Program-made: the position numbers and the translations under genes | In this document: in pieces, positions 42,404-52,054 of the stretch | How positions within the stretch are numbered: position 1 is the first letter of the stretch | Layout of the letters: each line of letters opens with the position of its first letter | The notes under the pieces: model-generated | Seen by the model: only the letters and a program-made list of their open reading frames with translations | Database searches by the model: none | What the model was told of the DNA's origin: nothing | Assembly (NCBI RefSeq): GCF_004519515.1 | Contig: NZ_CP038145.1 | Location: forward strand, 2,088,001 to 2,152,000 | Direction of reading: 5' to 3' | From: Actinobacillus indolicus | GTDB lineage: Bacteria; Pseudomonadota; Gammaproteobacteria; Enterobacterales; Pasteurellaceae | Length of the DNA stretch: 64,000 nt

Positions 42404-43735
42404 ATGCAACACGAATTAGCACAAACGATCCCAGAACTGATCTCATGGACAAAAGAGCGAGAATTTTCGCTTTCCCTTTCTTCCGACCGCTTGGCATTTT
42501 TATTGGCGATAGCCCTGTATAATAACGAACGCACTGACGGTGAATTGCTTGAAAGCGATTTACAAGATATTTTCCGTCACGTTTCAAACGCCTTTGAGCA
42601 GTCTGAAGCAACACAAACACAGCGTGCGAATAATGCGATCAACGATCTTGTCAAACAACGTTTTTTAAACCGTTTTTCCAGTGAATTTACCGAAGGTTTG
42701 GCGATTTATCGCTTAACGCCACTTGGCGTAGGGGTTTCAGAGTATTACATCCGCCAACGTGAATTTTCGACCTTACGTTTATCAATCCAGCTTTCTATTG
42801 TTGCCGATGAAATTCAGCGTGCGTCTAACGCAGCGGAAGAAGGCGGTGATGAACGTTTTTGGCGTAATCAAGTGTTTGCCCCATTAAAATTTTCGGTTGC
42901 AGAAATTTTTGACAGCATCGATCTTTCCCAGCGTATGATGGACGAAAATCAACAGCAGATCCGTGAACGTATTGCAATGTTATTAAGCCAAAATTGGCAC
43001 GAAGCCATTGCGACTTGTCAGCAGTTGTTAGATGAAACTTCAGGAAATTTGCGTGAGCTACAAGATGTGTTAAATGCGTCAGGGGATAAGTTGCAATCAC
43101 AACTATTGCGTATTCAAAGTTGTTTGATTGGGCGTGATGATTTGGATTTTGTCGATCAGCTGATTGTGAATTTACAGAATAAACTTGACCGCATTATCAG
43201 CTGGGGACAGCAGGCGATTGACCTTTGGATCGGTTATGACCGCCACATCCATAAATTTATCCGTACCGCCATTGATATGGATAAAAATCGTGTCTTTGGG
43301 CAACGTTTACGCCAGTCTATTCAAGATTATTTTGAAAGCCCGTGGCAACTTTACATTGCTAAAGCTGAGCCGTTACTGGATCTACGTGATGATGAAACCG
43401 AATTAAATGAAGCGGAAGCCGTAGGCGAGTTACCGACCGAGCTAGAATATGAGTCACTCACCCAGGTGCAAGAGCAGATTATTGCGACAATGCAAGCCCA
43501 TCTCGCCCCATTCCGTGAACAAGGCAAACCGATTGATCTCGGTGCGATTTTGCGTGAACAGTTGGCAATGTACCCGTTTTCCCGCCATTTTGATGTAGCC
43601 CGAATTATCGTCGATCAAGCCGTTAAACTCGGTATGGCAAGCCAAGACAGCCAAGCGATTTACCCAGAATGGCAGTCGATTAACGATAATGGTGCGGAAG
43701 TGCAGGCGAATGTGATTGACCAATACAATAAATAA
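42404..43735 (+). CDS. mukF: chromosome condensin kleisin subunit MukF
   Basis: 443-residue kleisin that links the MukB heads with MukE. N-terminal winged-helix dimerisation domain (ELISWTKEREFSLSLSSDRL), helical middle (QQQIRERIAMLLSQNWHEAI) and C-terminal winged helix (VARIIVDQAVKLGMASQDSQ). The ATG at 42404 gives the standard N-terminus MQHELAQTIPEL; the frame is open upstream to 42308. First gene of mukFEB. Confidence 0.96.
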   Translation: MQHELAQTIPELISWTKEREFSLSLSSDRLAFLLAIALYNNERTDGELLESDLQDIFRHVSNAFEQSEATQTQRANNAINDLVKQRFLNRFSSEFTEGLAIYRLTPLGVGVSEYYIRQREFSTLRLSIQLSIVADEIQRASNAAEEGGDERFWRNQVFAPLKFSVAEIFDSIDLSQRMMDENQQQIRERIAMLLSQNWHEAIATCQQLLDETSGNLRELQDVLNASGDKLQSQLLRIQSCLIGRDDLDFVDQLIVNLQNKLDRIISWGQQAIDLWIGYDRHIHKFIRTAIDMDKNRVFGQRLRQSIQDYFESPWQLYIAKAEPLLDLRDDETELNEAEAVGELPTELEYESLTQVQEQIIATMQAHLAPFREQGKPIDLGAILREQLAMYPFSRHFDVARIIVDQAVKLGMASQDSQAIYPEWQSINDNGAEVQANVIDQYNK

Positions 43736-43783
43736 CAAGCGGTCAGTTTTAATCAACGTTTTACAAAAATAGAGAAATGCAGA

Positions 43784-44497
43784 ATGACAGATACTCAAGA
43801 ACTTATCTCAACCAAATTGGCTGAAGCGATTGCTAACCCGATTTTTCCGCAACTTGACAGTCAATTAAGAGCAGGGCGACACATTAGTTTAGAAGCCCTT
43901 GATGAACACGCTTTTTTGATGGATTACCAAAGCGATCTTGAACAGTTTTATCGCCGTTATCACGTTGAGCTTATTCGTGCGCCAGAAGGCTTTTTCTACC
44001 TTCGCCCGAAGGCAAGTACCTTGATTGCCCGTTCGGCGATGTCTGAAATGGAAATGTTGGTGGGGAAGGTGCTTTGTTATCTCTATTTAAGCCCAGAGCG
44101 TTTGGCACAACAAGGTATTTTTAGCCAAGATGATGTTTATGAAGAACTTTTAAATTTAGCCGATGAAACAAAACTCCTCAAGGCGGTAAACCCTCGTTCA
44201 ACTGGATCAGATTTAGATAAGGCGAAGTTAGCCGAGAAAGTAGGTGGTGCATTACGCCGTTTAGGGCGTTTGGGAATGATTACCCGTGTTGGTGACCAAA
44301 ACAGCAAAAAATTTGTGATTTCGGAGTCAGTGTTCCGTTTTGGTGCAGATGTGAGAGCTGGAGATGATCCTCGCGAAGCACAACTTCGCTTAATCCGTGA
44401 CGGTGAAGCGACAAAACCTACGACTGCGAAAGAGCAAGCGGTGAGTTTTTACGAAGAATTTGCAAATGAAGAAGAATTGAATGGTGAGGAAGAATAA
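43784..44497 (+). CDS. mukE: chromosome condensin subunit MukE
   Basis: 237-residue winged-helix accessory subunit that binds MukF and modulates MukB ATPase. Typical opening ISTKLAEAIANPIFPQLDSQ and GRHISLEALDEHAFLMDYQ, and the middle RRLGRLGMITRVGDQNSKKF. Its stop overlaps the mukB start (TAATG). Confidence 0.96.
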   Translation: MTDTQELISTKLAEAIANPIFPQLDSQLRAGRHISLEALDEHAFLMDYQSDLEQFYRRYHVELIRAPEGFFYLRPKASTLIARSAMSEMEMLVGKVLCYLYLSPERLAQQGIFSQDDVYEELLNLADETKLLKAVNPRSTGSDLDKAKLAEKVGGALRRLGRLGMITRVGDQNSKKFVISESVFRFGADVRAGDDPREAQLRLIRDGEATKPTTAKEQAVSFYEEFANEEELNGEEE

Positions 44498-47400
44498 TGC
44501 AAGAGTTTGAATTACAAAACGATCTACAGGATTTGCAAAAAAATTCACAAAACCTACCGCTTGTTCGTGCAGAGTCGGTGAGCCGTGGCAAATTCCGTTC
44601 CCTAACCCTAATCAACTGGAACGGTTTTTTTGCTCGAACCTTTGATTTGGACGAACTGGTAACCACCCTTTCAGGCGGTAACGGTGCAGGTAAATCGACC
44701 ACAATGGCAGGGTTTGTGACGGCGTTAATTCCTGATCTTACCTTGCTTAACTTCCGTAATACCACCGAAGCAGGCTCAACGTCTAGCTCTCGTGATAAAG
44801 GCTTGTACGGTAAATTGAAAGCAGGTGTTTGTTATGCGGTGTTAGAAAGCGAAAATTCCCGTGGGCAACGTGTGATCAGTGGTGTGCGTTTACAGCAGAT
44901 CGCAGGGCGTGATAAGAAAGTCGATATTCGTTCGTTTTCATTACAAAATATCAATGAAAATCAATCGGTTATCTCTATTTTAACCGAGCAAGTCGGTGAG
45001 AAAAATGCACGAGTGCTGGCGTTAAACGATCTAAAAGAGAAGTTTGACGGCAGTGAGGTGCAATTTAAACAGTACCATTCGATTACCGATTATCATAGTT
45101 TTCTCTTTGATCTTGGCGTTATTCCAAAACGTTTACGCACATCGGGCGACCGTAGCAAGTTTTATAAGTTGATCGAAGCTTCCCTTTACGGCGGTATTTC
45201 TAGCGTTATTACCAAATCTTTGCGTGATTATCTCTTACCTGAAAATACAGGGGTTCGCCAAGCCTTTCAGGATATGGAGTCGGCATTGCGTGAAAACCGT
45301 ATGACCCTTGAGGCAATTCGCGTGACACAATCTGATCGCGATATGTTTAGAAAACTGATTACAGAATCGACGAACTATGTGTCTGCGGACTATATGCGCC
45401 ATGCCAATGAACGCCGTGGCAATGTGCAACAGGCGATTGAAAAGCGTCAAGAGTGGTATCAATCAAAATCTAAATTGGCACTTGAACAACAACGTTTAGT
45501 TGAATTCAGCCGAGAAACCCACGAATTGAGTCAAGTGGAAGGGAGTCTTGAAGAAGAATATAACCATGCGACAAATCAATTAAACTTAGTGATGAATGCT
45601 GTTCGTCATCAAGAGAAAGTTGATCGTTATCAAGATGATGTTGCAGAATTGAGTGAGCGTTTAGAAGAGCAACAATTAGCGCTCGAGGAAATTATTGAGC
45701 GTCAAGAGATGGCGCAATCTCGCGCAGAAGAAGCTGACGAGGTAGTCGAAGATCTGCGTTCTCAAATGGCGGATTATCAACAGGCGTTAGATGCACAGCA
45801 AACCCGTGCATTGCAATATCAGCAAGCGGTGAATGCGTTAGAAAAAGCCAAACAGATCAGCGGACTGGCTAATTTAGATTTGCACAATGTCGAAGATTAT
45901 CACGCTGAGTTTGTGGCTCAAGCCGACGAAATTACCGATAAAGTGTTTGAGCTTGAACAGCGTTTGTCCGTGTCTGATATGGCGAAAAGCCAGTTTGACA
46001 AAGCCTATGAACTCGTTTGCAAAATTGCAGGGGAAACTGACCGCTTGCAAGCAGACAGTGTTGCCCGTGAATTGCTGAGTGCGTATCCAAGCCAAAAAGC
46101 TCACGCTCAACAAGCGGTGGCTTTGCGTCAAAAATTAACGGAATTAGAACAGCGTTTACATCAACAACACAACGCAGAACGTTTGCTTGCTGAGTTTAAT
46201 CAAAAAGCACAAGCAGAACTAGAAAACGCAGAAGATCTCGAAAGCTATTACGAAGAGCAACAAGCTCGCCTTGAAGATTTGGAAGCGGAACTCGCTGAGT
46301 TTGTTGAAGTACGTTCAACACAACGCCAGCAACGTGAGCAATTAAATCAGCAATATCAACAGCTTGCACAAACCGCACCGGCGTGGCATACGGCACAATC
46401 GGCATTAGCTCGCTTGCAAGAGCAATGTGGCGAAACCTTTGACAGTAGCCAAGCGGTAATGCAGTTTATGCAAAATACCTTAAGCCGTGAACGTGAAGCA
46501 ACCCTTGAACGTGATGAGCTTGCTCGCCGTGAACAGCTATTAGATGAGCAAATTTCACGTTTAAGCCAGCCTGACGGTGCGGAAGATATTCGCTTAAATC
46601 AACTGGCGGAAAAATTTGGCGGTGTGCTGATTTCAGAGTTATATGAAGATGTGTCGATTGAAGATGCACCTTATTTCTCGGCACTTTATGGCGATGCTCG
46701 TCACGCCATTGTGGTGCGTGATTTGGAAGCGGTTAAAGCACAGTTACAGCAACTTGATGATTGCCCTGAAAATCTCTATTTGATCGAAGGTGATCCGAAT
46801 GCCTTTGATGATAATGTCTTTAAATCGGAAGAATTGGGCGATGGTGTAGTGGTGCAACTGTCTGACCGTCAATGGCGTTACTCTAAGTTCTCTGAATTTG
46901 CGGTCTTTGGACGAGCTTCTCGTGAGAAACAGCTTGAAAAAGTGAAAGCCGAACGTGATGAAACGACGGAAAAACACGCAGAACGTGCCTTTGACGTGCA
47001 GAAATGCCAACGTTTACACCAACATTTGAGCCAGTTTGTCGGCACGCATTTAGCTTTAGCTTTCCAGCCTGATCCTGAAGTGGCAATGCAAGAGATTGCA
47101 CAAAAACGGGCTGAAATTGAGCGTGAACTCAATCAAGCAAGCGGTACGGAACAGCAATTGCGTCACCAACTGGAAAACAGCAAAGCCCAGTTGCAACTGC
47201 TGAATAAAGTGTTGCCACAACTCAACATTCTTGCCGATGAAACTTTGCAAGATCGTGTGGAAGAGTGCCGTGAACAGCTACTGGAAGCACAGGAAGATGA
47301 ACAATTTATTCGTCAATTTGGCAATGCATTAGCACAACTTGAGCCGATTGCAGTGGCGTTAAAGAGCGATCCGACCCAATTTGAACAGCTACAAGCGGAT

Positions 47401-48981
47401 TACAAGCGGTCTGTTGAGCAACAAAAATTGCAACAGCAGAAAGTCTTTGCCCTTGCTGATGTGATGAACCGCCGTTTGCATTTCAGCTATCAAGAAACCG
47501 TAGGGACAGAAGGTTCAGCATTAAATGAGCAACTTCGTCAACGTTTAGAGACAGCACAACGTGAGCGTGAGCAGGCAAAAGCTCAGTTACGTCAAGCGCA
47601 AACACAATTTGCAGACTACAATCAAGTCCTGACTTCTTTACGTAGTTCTTATGATGCAAAAAATCAAATGCTACAAGAGCTATTACGTGAAATGGACGAG
47701 TATGGTATTCGCAATGATGAAGGAGCAGTAGAGCGTGCAACGACTCGCCGTGAAGAGCTCCAACAACGCTTAAGCCAGCATCGTATGCGTAAATCTTACT
47801 TAGATAAACAATTAGCGGTGATCGAAGCAGAAATGGATAATCTCAATAAAGCGGTGCGTAAAGCAGAGCGTGATTACCATACTCAACGTGAAATTGTGGT
47901 ACAGGCAAAAGTGAGCTGGTGTTTGGTGCTGAAACTTTCTCGCAATAGTGATGTAGAAAAACGCTTAAATCGTCGTGAGCTTGCTTATCAATCGGCGGAG
48001 GAGTTGCGTTCGATTTCGGATAAAGCCCTTGGTGCGTTGCGAACCGCTGTGGCGGATAACGAATACTTGCGTGATAGCTTGCGTGCGTCAGAAGATAGCC
48101 GTAAACCTGAAAATAAAGTGGCGTTCTTTATTTCGGTTTATCAGCATTTGCGTGAGCGTATTCGCCAAGACATCATCAAAACGGACGATCCGATTGATGC
48201 GATTGAGCAGATGGAAATTGAGCTATCTCGCTTAACCAACGAACTCACCAGCCGTGAGAAAAAATTGGCGATCAGCTCAGAAAGCGTGGCAAATATCTTG
48301 CGTAAAACCATTCAGCGTGAACAAAACCGTATTTTACAACTGAACCAAGGCTTGCAAAATATTGCCTTCGGTCAGGTGAAAGGGGTGCGTTTGGTGGTAA
48401 ACATTCGTGATACACACGCGATTCTACTCAACGCTTTATCCAACGACCGTGAGCAACATAGCGATCTGTTTGAGAACCAAAAACTCAGTTTCTCAGAAGC
48501 ATTGGCAATGCTCTATAAACGTGTTAATCCACATATTGAACTGGGACAACGTACACCGCAAACTATTGGCGAAGAGCTATTGGACTACCGTAATTATCTC
48601 GATCTGGAAGTCGAAACCTTCCGTGGTGCAGACGGTTGGATGCGTGCGGAAAGTAGTGCGTTATCCACAGGGGAAGCGATTGGTACAGGTATGTCGATCT
48701 TGTTAATGGTAGTGCAAAGTTGGGAAGAAGAGTCTCGTCGTATGCGTGCTAAAGATATTCTGCCTGCTCGCTTGCTCTTCCTCGACGAAGCGGCACGTTT
48801 GGACGCAACTTCTATCAATACCTTGTTTGAACTCTGCGAGCGTTTGGATATGCAATTGCTGATCGCAGCCCCAGAAAACATCAGCCCAGAACGTGGTACA
48901 ACCTACAAGTTAGTGCGTAAGATCACGAATAACCAAGAGTATGTACACGTTGTTGGATTGAAGGGGTTTGGGAACGGATAG
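44497..48981 (+). CDS. mukB: chromosome condensin SMC-like ATPase MukB
   Basis: 1494-residue SMC-like ATPase that loops and organises the chromosome with MukE and MukF. Walker A SGGNGAGKSTTMAGF near residue 62, long coiled coils rich in Gln/Glu interrupted by the hinge (about 650-790), ABC signature SALSTGEAIGTGMSIL near 1388 and Walker B LLFLDEAARLDATS near 1426. Length matches family members. Ends with a strong terminator. Confidence 0.97.
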   Translation: MQEFELQNDLQDLQKNSQNLPLVRAESVSRGKFRSLTLINWNGFFARTFDLDELVTTLSGGNGAGKSTTMAGFVTALIPDLTLLNFRNTTEAGSTSSSRDKGLYGKLKAGVCYAVLESENSRGQRVISGVRLQQIAGRDKKVDIRSFSLQNINENQSVISILTEQVGEKNARVLALNDLKEKFDGSEVQFKQYHSITDYHSFLFDLGVIPKRLRTSGDRSKFYKLIEASLYGGISSVITKSLRDYLLPENTGVRQAFQDMESALRENRMTLEAIRVTQSDRDMFRKLITESTNYVSADYMRHANERRGNVQQAIEKRQEWYQSKSKLALEQQRLVEFSRETHELSQVEGSLEEEYNHATNQLNLVMNAVRHQEKVDRYQDDVAELSERLEEQQLALEEIIERQEMAQSRAEEADEVVEDLRSQMADYQQALDAQQTRALQYQQAVNALEKAKQISGLANLDLHNVEDYHAEFVAQADEITDKVFELEQRLSVSDMAKSQFDKAYELVCKIAGETDRLQADSVARELLSAYPSQKAHAQQAVALRQKLTELEQRLHQQHNAERLLAEFNQKAQAELENAEDLESYYEEQQARLEDLEAELAEFVEVRSTQRQQREQLNQQYQQLAQTAPAWHTAQSALARLQEQCGETFDSSQAVMQFMQNTLSREREATLERDELARREQLLDEQISRLSQPDGAEDIRLNQLAEKFGGVLISELYEDVSIEDAPYFSALYGDARHAIVVRDLEAVKAQLQQLDDCPENLYLIEGDPNAFDDNVFKSEELGDGVVVQLSDRQWRYSKFSEFAVFGRASREKQLEKVKAERDETTEKHAERAFDVQKCQRLHQHLSQFVGTHLALAFQPDPEVAMQEIAQKRAEIERELNQASGTEQQLRHQLENSKAQLQLLNKVLPQLNILADETLQDRVEECREQLLEAQEDEQFIRQFGNALAQLEPIAVALKSDPTQFEQLQADYKRSVEQQKLQQQKVFALADVMNRRLHFSYQETVGTEGSALNEQLRQRLETAQREREQAKAQLRQAQTQFADYNQVLTSLRSSYDAKNQMLQELLREMDEYGIRNDEGAVERATTRREELQQRLSQHRMRKSYLDKQLAVIEAEMDNLNKAVRKAERDYHTQREIVVQAKVSWCLVLKLSRNSDVEKRLNRRELAYQSAEELRSISDKALGALRTAVADNEYLRDSLRASEDSRKPENKVAFFISVYQHLRERIRQDIIKTDDPIDAIEQMEIELSRLTNELTSREKKLAISSESVANILRKTIQREQNRILQLNQGLQNIAFGQVKGVRLVVNIRDTHAILLNALSNDREQHSDLFENQKLSFSEALAMLYKRVNPHIELGQRTPQTIGEELLDYRNYLDLEVETFRGADGWMRAESSALSTGEAIGTGMSILLMVVQSWEEESRRMRAKDILPARLLFLDEAARLDATSINTLFELCERLDMQLLIAAPENISPERGTTYKLVRKITNNQEYVHVVGLKGFGNG

Positions 48982-49036
48982 TTAAGTAATAACATCTTCT
49001 ATAAGAATTTAAGTAATACTTTTAAATAAGAGAGAG

Positions 49037-49067
49037 GCGGGCAGTTAAATCAGCCCGCTTTTTTTTG
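49037..49067 (+). terminator. mukB terminator
   Basis: GCGGGC (49037-49042) pairs with GCCCGC (49053-49058) around a 10-nt loop, followed by eight or more T. Confidence 0.88.
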
Positions 49068-49139
49068 TTTAAAGGTTCTCATTTTAGTTGCTTTCTTGTA
49101 GAATCCGAGAGCTTATAACAACAGAATTTAGAGGTAAAC

Positions 49140-49952
49140 ATGACATTAAAAATTGGGATTGTTGGCGCAGGCGGTAGAATGGGGCGTCAGTTAATCCAAG
49201 CGGTAAATAACGCAGACGGCGTGGAACTAGGTGCAGCGTTTGAACGTAAAGGATCATCATTAGTCGGGGCAGATGCTGGCGAGTTGGCTGGTATTGGACA
49301 TTTAGGCGTGACTGTCACGGACGATTTGGCTTCACAAGCTAATCATTTTGACCTGTTAATTGATTTTACTCGCCCTGAGGGAACGTTGGAACATATCGCT
49401 TTTTGCGTCGCACATAATAAAAAAATGGTGATCGGCACAACAGGTTTTGATGATGCTGGCAAACAGGCGATTAAATCTGCGTCAGAAAAAATCAGTATCG
49501 TCTTTGCTTCAAATTACAGCGTTGGGGTGAACTTAGTATTTAAACTGTTAGAGAAAGCGGCAAAAGTCATGGGCGATTATTGCGATATTGAAGTGATTGA
49601 AGCTCACCACCGCCACAAAGTGGATGCTCCATCTGGCACGGCACTTTCAATGGGCGAACATATTGCCAAGACTTTAGGTCGTGATTTAAAAACACACGGC
49701 GTATTTGCGCGTGAAGGGATCACAGGTGAACGTAAGCGTGATGAAATCGGCTTTGCGACGATCCGTGCTGGTGATGTGGTCGGTGAACACAGTGTTTGGT
49801 TTGCCGATGAGGGTGAACGTGTTGAAATTGCACATAAAGCTTCAAGCCGAATGACCTTTGCTAATGGCGCTGTGCGTGCAGCAAAATGGCTTCAAACCAA
49901 ACAAAGTGGTCTATTTGATATGACTGATGTATTGGATTTAAATAATTTATAG
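49140..49952 (+). CDS. dapB: 4-hydroxy-tetrahydrodipicolinate reductase
   Basis: 270-residue NAD(P)H-dependent enzyme of the lysine/diaminopimelate pathway. Rossmann motif IGIVGAGGRMGRQLIQAV at the N-terminus, GTTGFDDAGKQAI, catalytic EAHHRHKVDAPSGTALSMGE near 158-177 (His and Lys). Length equals E. coli DapB within a few residues. Good RBS (AGAGG). Confidence 0.97.
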   Translation: MTLKIGIVGAGGRMGRQLIQAVNNADGVELGAAFERKGSSLVGADAGELAGIGHLGVTVTDDLASQANHFDLLIDFTRPEGTLEHIAFCVAHNKKMVIGTTGFDDAGKQAIKSASEKISIVFASNYSVGVNLVFKLLEKAAKVMGDYCDIEVIEAHHRHKVDAPSGTALSMGEHIAKTLGRDLKTHGVFAREGITGERKRDEIGFATIRAGDVVGEHSVWFADEGERVEIAHKASSRMTFANGAVRAAKWLQTKQSGLFDMTDVLDLNNL

Positions 49953-50006
49953 TGATAGACAGCCACAAGCGATCAGATTTGATAAAAAATTTGCAAAAGG
50001 ATAATT

Positions 50007-51116
50007 ATGACTAAATTTAACCATATAGAAACAACATTAGTCCAGATCGGTAACCGTAGTGATTCACGTACTGGTGCGGTAGCGACACCCATTGTTTTAT
50101 CTACCGCTTACGGACGTGATGGTTTAGGCGAATCGACGGGGTTTGATTATACTCGAACCAAAAACCCGACCCGTAGCGTATTAGAGCAGGGCATTGCTGA
50201 CTTAGAGGGTGGAGATGCAGGTTTTGCTTGTTCATCGGGTATGGCTGCAATTCAGTTAATTATGTCGCTATTTAAAGCACCAGATGAATGGATTATTTCA
50301 AGCGATGTTTACGGTGGAACTTACCGCTTGTTAGATTTTAGCTATAAAAATCATCATACGGTAAAACCTGTTTATGTGAATACCGCAGATTTGGATGCTA
50401 TCGAAAAAGCTATTACACCAAATACAAAGGCGATTTTTATTGAAACGCCATCAAATCCGTTAATGGAAGAGTGTGATGTTGCTGCGATTGCGAAAATTGC
50501 GAAAAAACATAATTTGCTCTTTATTGTAGATAATACGTTCTTAACCCCGATTCTATCTCGCCCATTAGAATTAGGTGCTGATATTGTGTTCCATAGTGCA
50601 ACCAAATATATTGCGGGTCATAATGATGTTTTAGCGGGTTTAATTGTGGCAAAAGGTCAGCAACTTTGCGAACGTATTGGCTATATGCAAAATGGTGCAG
50701 GTGCTGTGTTATCGCCGTTTGATTCATACTTAGTAGTACGTGGATTAAAAACATTAGCGTTACGTATGGAGCGTCATCAAGCAAATGCAACGGAATTAGC
50801 CAAATTCTTAGCGGAACAGCCACAAGTTCAAGATGTGCTTTATCCAAACAAAGGCGGCATGTTGTCATTTCGTTTAAAAGATGAAACTTGGGTACCTAAA
50901 TTCTTGAAAGCAATTAAGATGATTACTTTTGCGGAAAGTTTAGGCGGTACGGAAAGTTTTATTACTTACCCTGCAACCCAAACCCATATGGATATTCCTG
51001 AAGCAGAACGTATTGCACGTGGTGTATGTAATAAATTGTTACGTTTCTCTGTCGGGATTGAACACGTAGAAGATATTAAAGCAGACTTATTACAAGCTTT
51101 TGCACTACTGAAATAG
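50007..51116 (+). CDS. metB: cystathionine gamma-synthase-type PLP enzyme
   Basis: 369-residue Cys/Met-metabolism PLP enzyme. The signature FIETPSNPLMEECDV, the PLP-Lys region VFHSATKYIAGHNDVLAGLI near residue 200 and LGGTESFITYPATQTHMDIP near 315 are all present. It most likely condenses O-succinyl- or O-acetylhomoserine with cysteine in methionine synthesis; a lyase (MetC or CGL) role cannot be excluded by motif alone. RBS AAGGA. Confidence 0.88.
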   Translation: MTKFNHIETTLVQIGNRSDSRTGAVATPIVLSTAYGRDGLGESTGFDYTRTKNPTRSVLEQGIADLEGGDAGFACSSGMAAIQLIMSLFKAPDEWIISSDVYGGTYRLLDFSYKNHHTVKPVYVNTADLDAIEKAITPNTKAIFIETPSNPLMEECDVAAIAKIAKKHNLLFIVDNTFLTPILSRPLELGADIVFHSATKYIAGHNDVLAGLIVAKGQQLCERIGYMQNGAGAVLSPFDSYLVVRGLKTLALRMERHQANATELAKFLAEQPQVQDVLYPNKGGMLSFRLKDETWVPKFLKAIKMITFAESLGGTESFITYPATQTHMDIPEAERIARGVCNKLLRFSVGIEHVEDIKADLLQAFALLK

Positions 51117-51140
51117 TTAAATAGGTGTAGCAGATAGAAC

Positions 51141-51174
51141 ATAAAGGGCTAAATATTAAAATTTAGCCCTTTAT
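51141..51174. terminator. bidirectional terminator between metB and sucD
   Basis: ATAAAGGGCTAAAT-ATTAAA-ATTTAGCCCTTTAT, a perfect 14-bp stem with a 6-nt loop between convergent genes. Confidence 0.88.
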
Positions 51175-51181
51175 ATTAAAA

Positions 51182-52054
51182 TTATTTATTTAGAATACTT
51201 TGTAATGCAGAACCGATATCTGCCAAGCTACGTACCGTTTTTACGCCAGCTGCTTCAAGGGCTGCGAATTTTTCATCAGCAGTGCCTTTCCCACCTGAAA
51301 TGATTGCGCCTGCGTGTCCCATACGCTTACCTTTCGGTGCAGTAACACCCGCAATATAACTGACCACAGGTTTAGTCACATTGGCTTTAATGAATGCAGC
51401 TGCTTCTTCTTCCGCTGAACCACCGATTTCACCGATCATTACAATGGCTTCGGTTTCAGGGTCGTTTTGGAACAGTTTCAAAATATCAATGAAGTTTGAA
51501 CCTGGAATTGGGTCGCCACCGATACCAACGCAAGTAGATTGACCAAAGCCATAATCCGTTGTTTGTTTTACCGCTTCATAGGTTAAAGTACCAGAACGAG
51601 AAACAATCCCGATTTTGCCTTTTTTATGAATACTACCTGGCATAATGCCGATTTTGCATTCATCTGGTGTAATTACACCCGGACAGTTTGGACCGATCAT
51701 ACGCACGCCAGTTTGATTTAGGCGTTGTTTAACTTGGAGCATATCTAAGGTTGGAATGCCTTCGGTAATGCAGATAATTAACTGAATACCTGCATCAATT
51801 GCTTCTAAAATGGCATCTTTACAGCCTGGAGCAGGAACATAAATCACCGTTGCTGTTGCGCCTGTGGTTTCCACCGCTTCACGCACGGTATTAAATACTG
51901 GTAAACCTAAGTGAGTTGTACCACCTTTACCTGGGGAAACGCCACCGACAAGTTGTGTACCGTAATCTAAGGCTTGTTGAGAATGGAATGTGCCTTGTCC
52001 ACCAGTAAAGCCTTGGCAGATCACTTTAGTATCTTTATTAATTAAAATAGACAT
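51182..52054 (-). CDS. sucD: succinyl-CoA synthetase alpha subunit
   Basis: 290-residue subunit carrying the CoA site and the phospho-histidine of the TCA enzyme that makes succinate and ATP (or GTP). CoA loop GFTGGQGTFHSQQALDYG, GVIGPNCPGVITP region (MIGPNCPGVI), and the phospho-His in GKRMGHAGAIISGGKG near residue 246. Start overlaps the sucC stop by one base; last gene of sucABCD. Confidence 0.97.
   Translation of the reverse strand: MSILINKDTKVICQGFTGGQGTFHSQQALDYGTQLVGGVSPGKGGTTHLGLPVFNTVREAVETTGATATVIYVPAPGCKDAILEAIDAGIQLIICITEGIPTLDMLQVKQRLNQTGVRMIGPNCPGVITPDECKIGIMPGSIHKKGKIGIVSRSGTLTYEAVKQTTDYGFGQSTCVGIGGDPIPGSNFIDILKLFQNDPETEAIVMIGEIGGSAEEEAAAFIKANVTKPVVSYIAGVTAPKGKRMGHAGAIISGGKGTADEKFAALEAAGVKTVRSLADIGSALQSILNK

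Noticed and set aside
46883..47250. Minus-strand ORFs inside mukB
   Set aside because: Coiled-coil coding regions rich in Gln/Glu codons create spurious antisense frames; no independent support.
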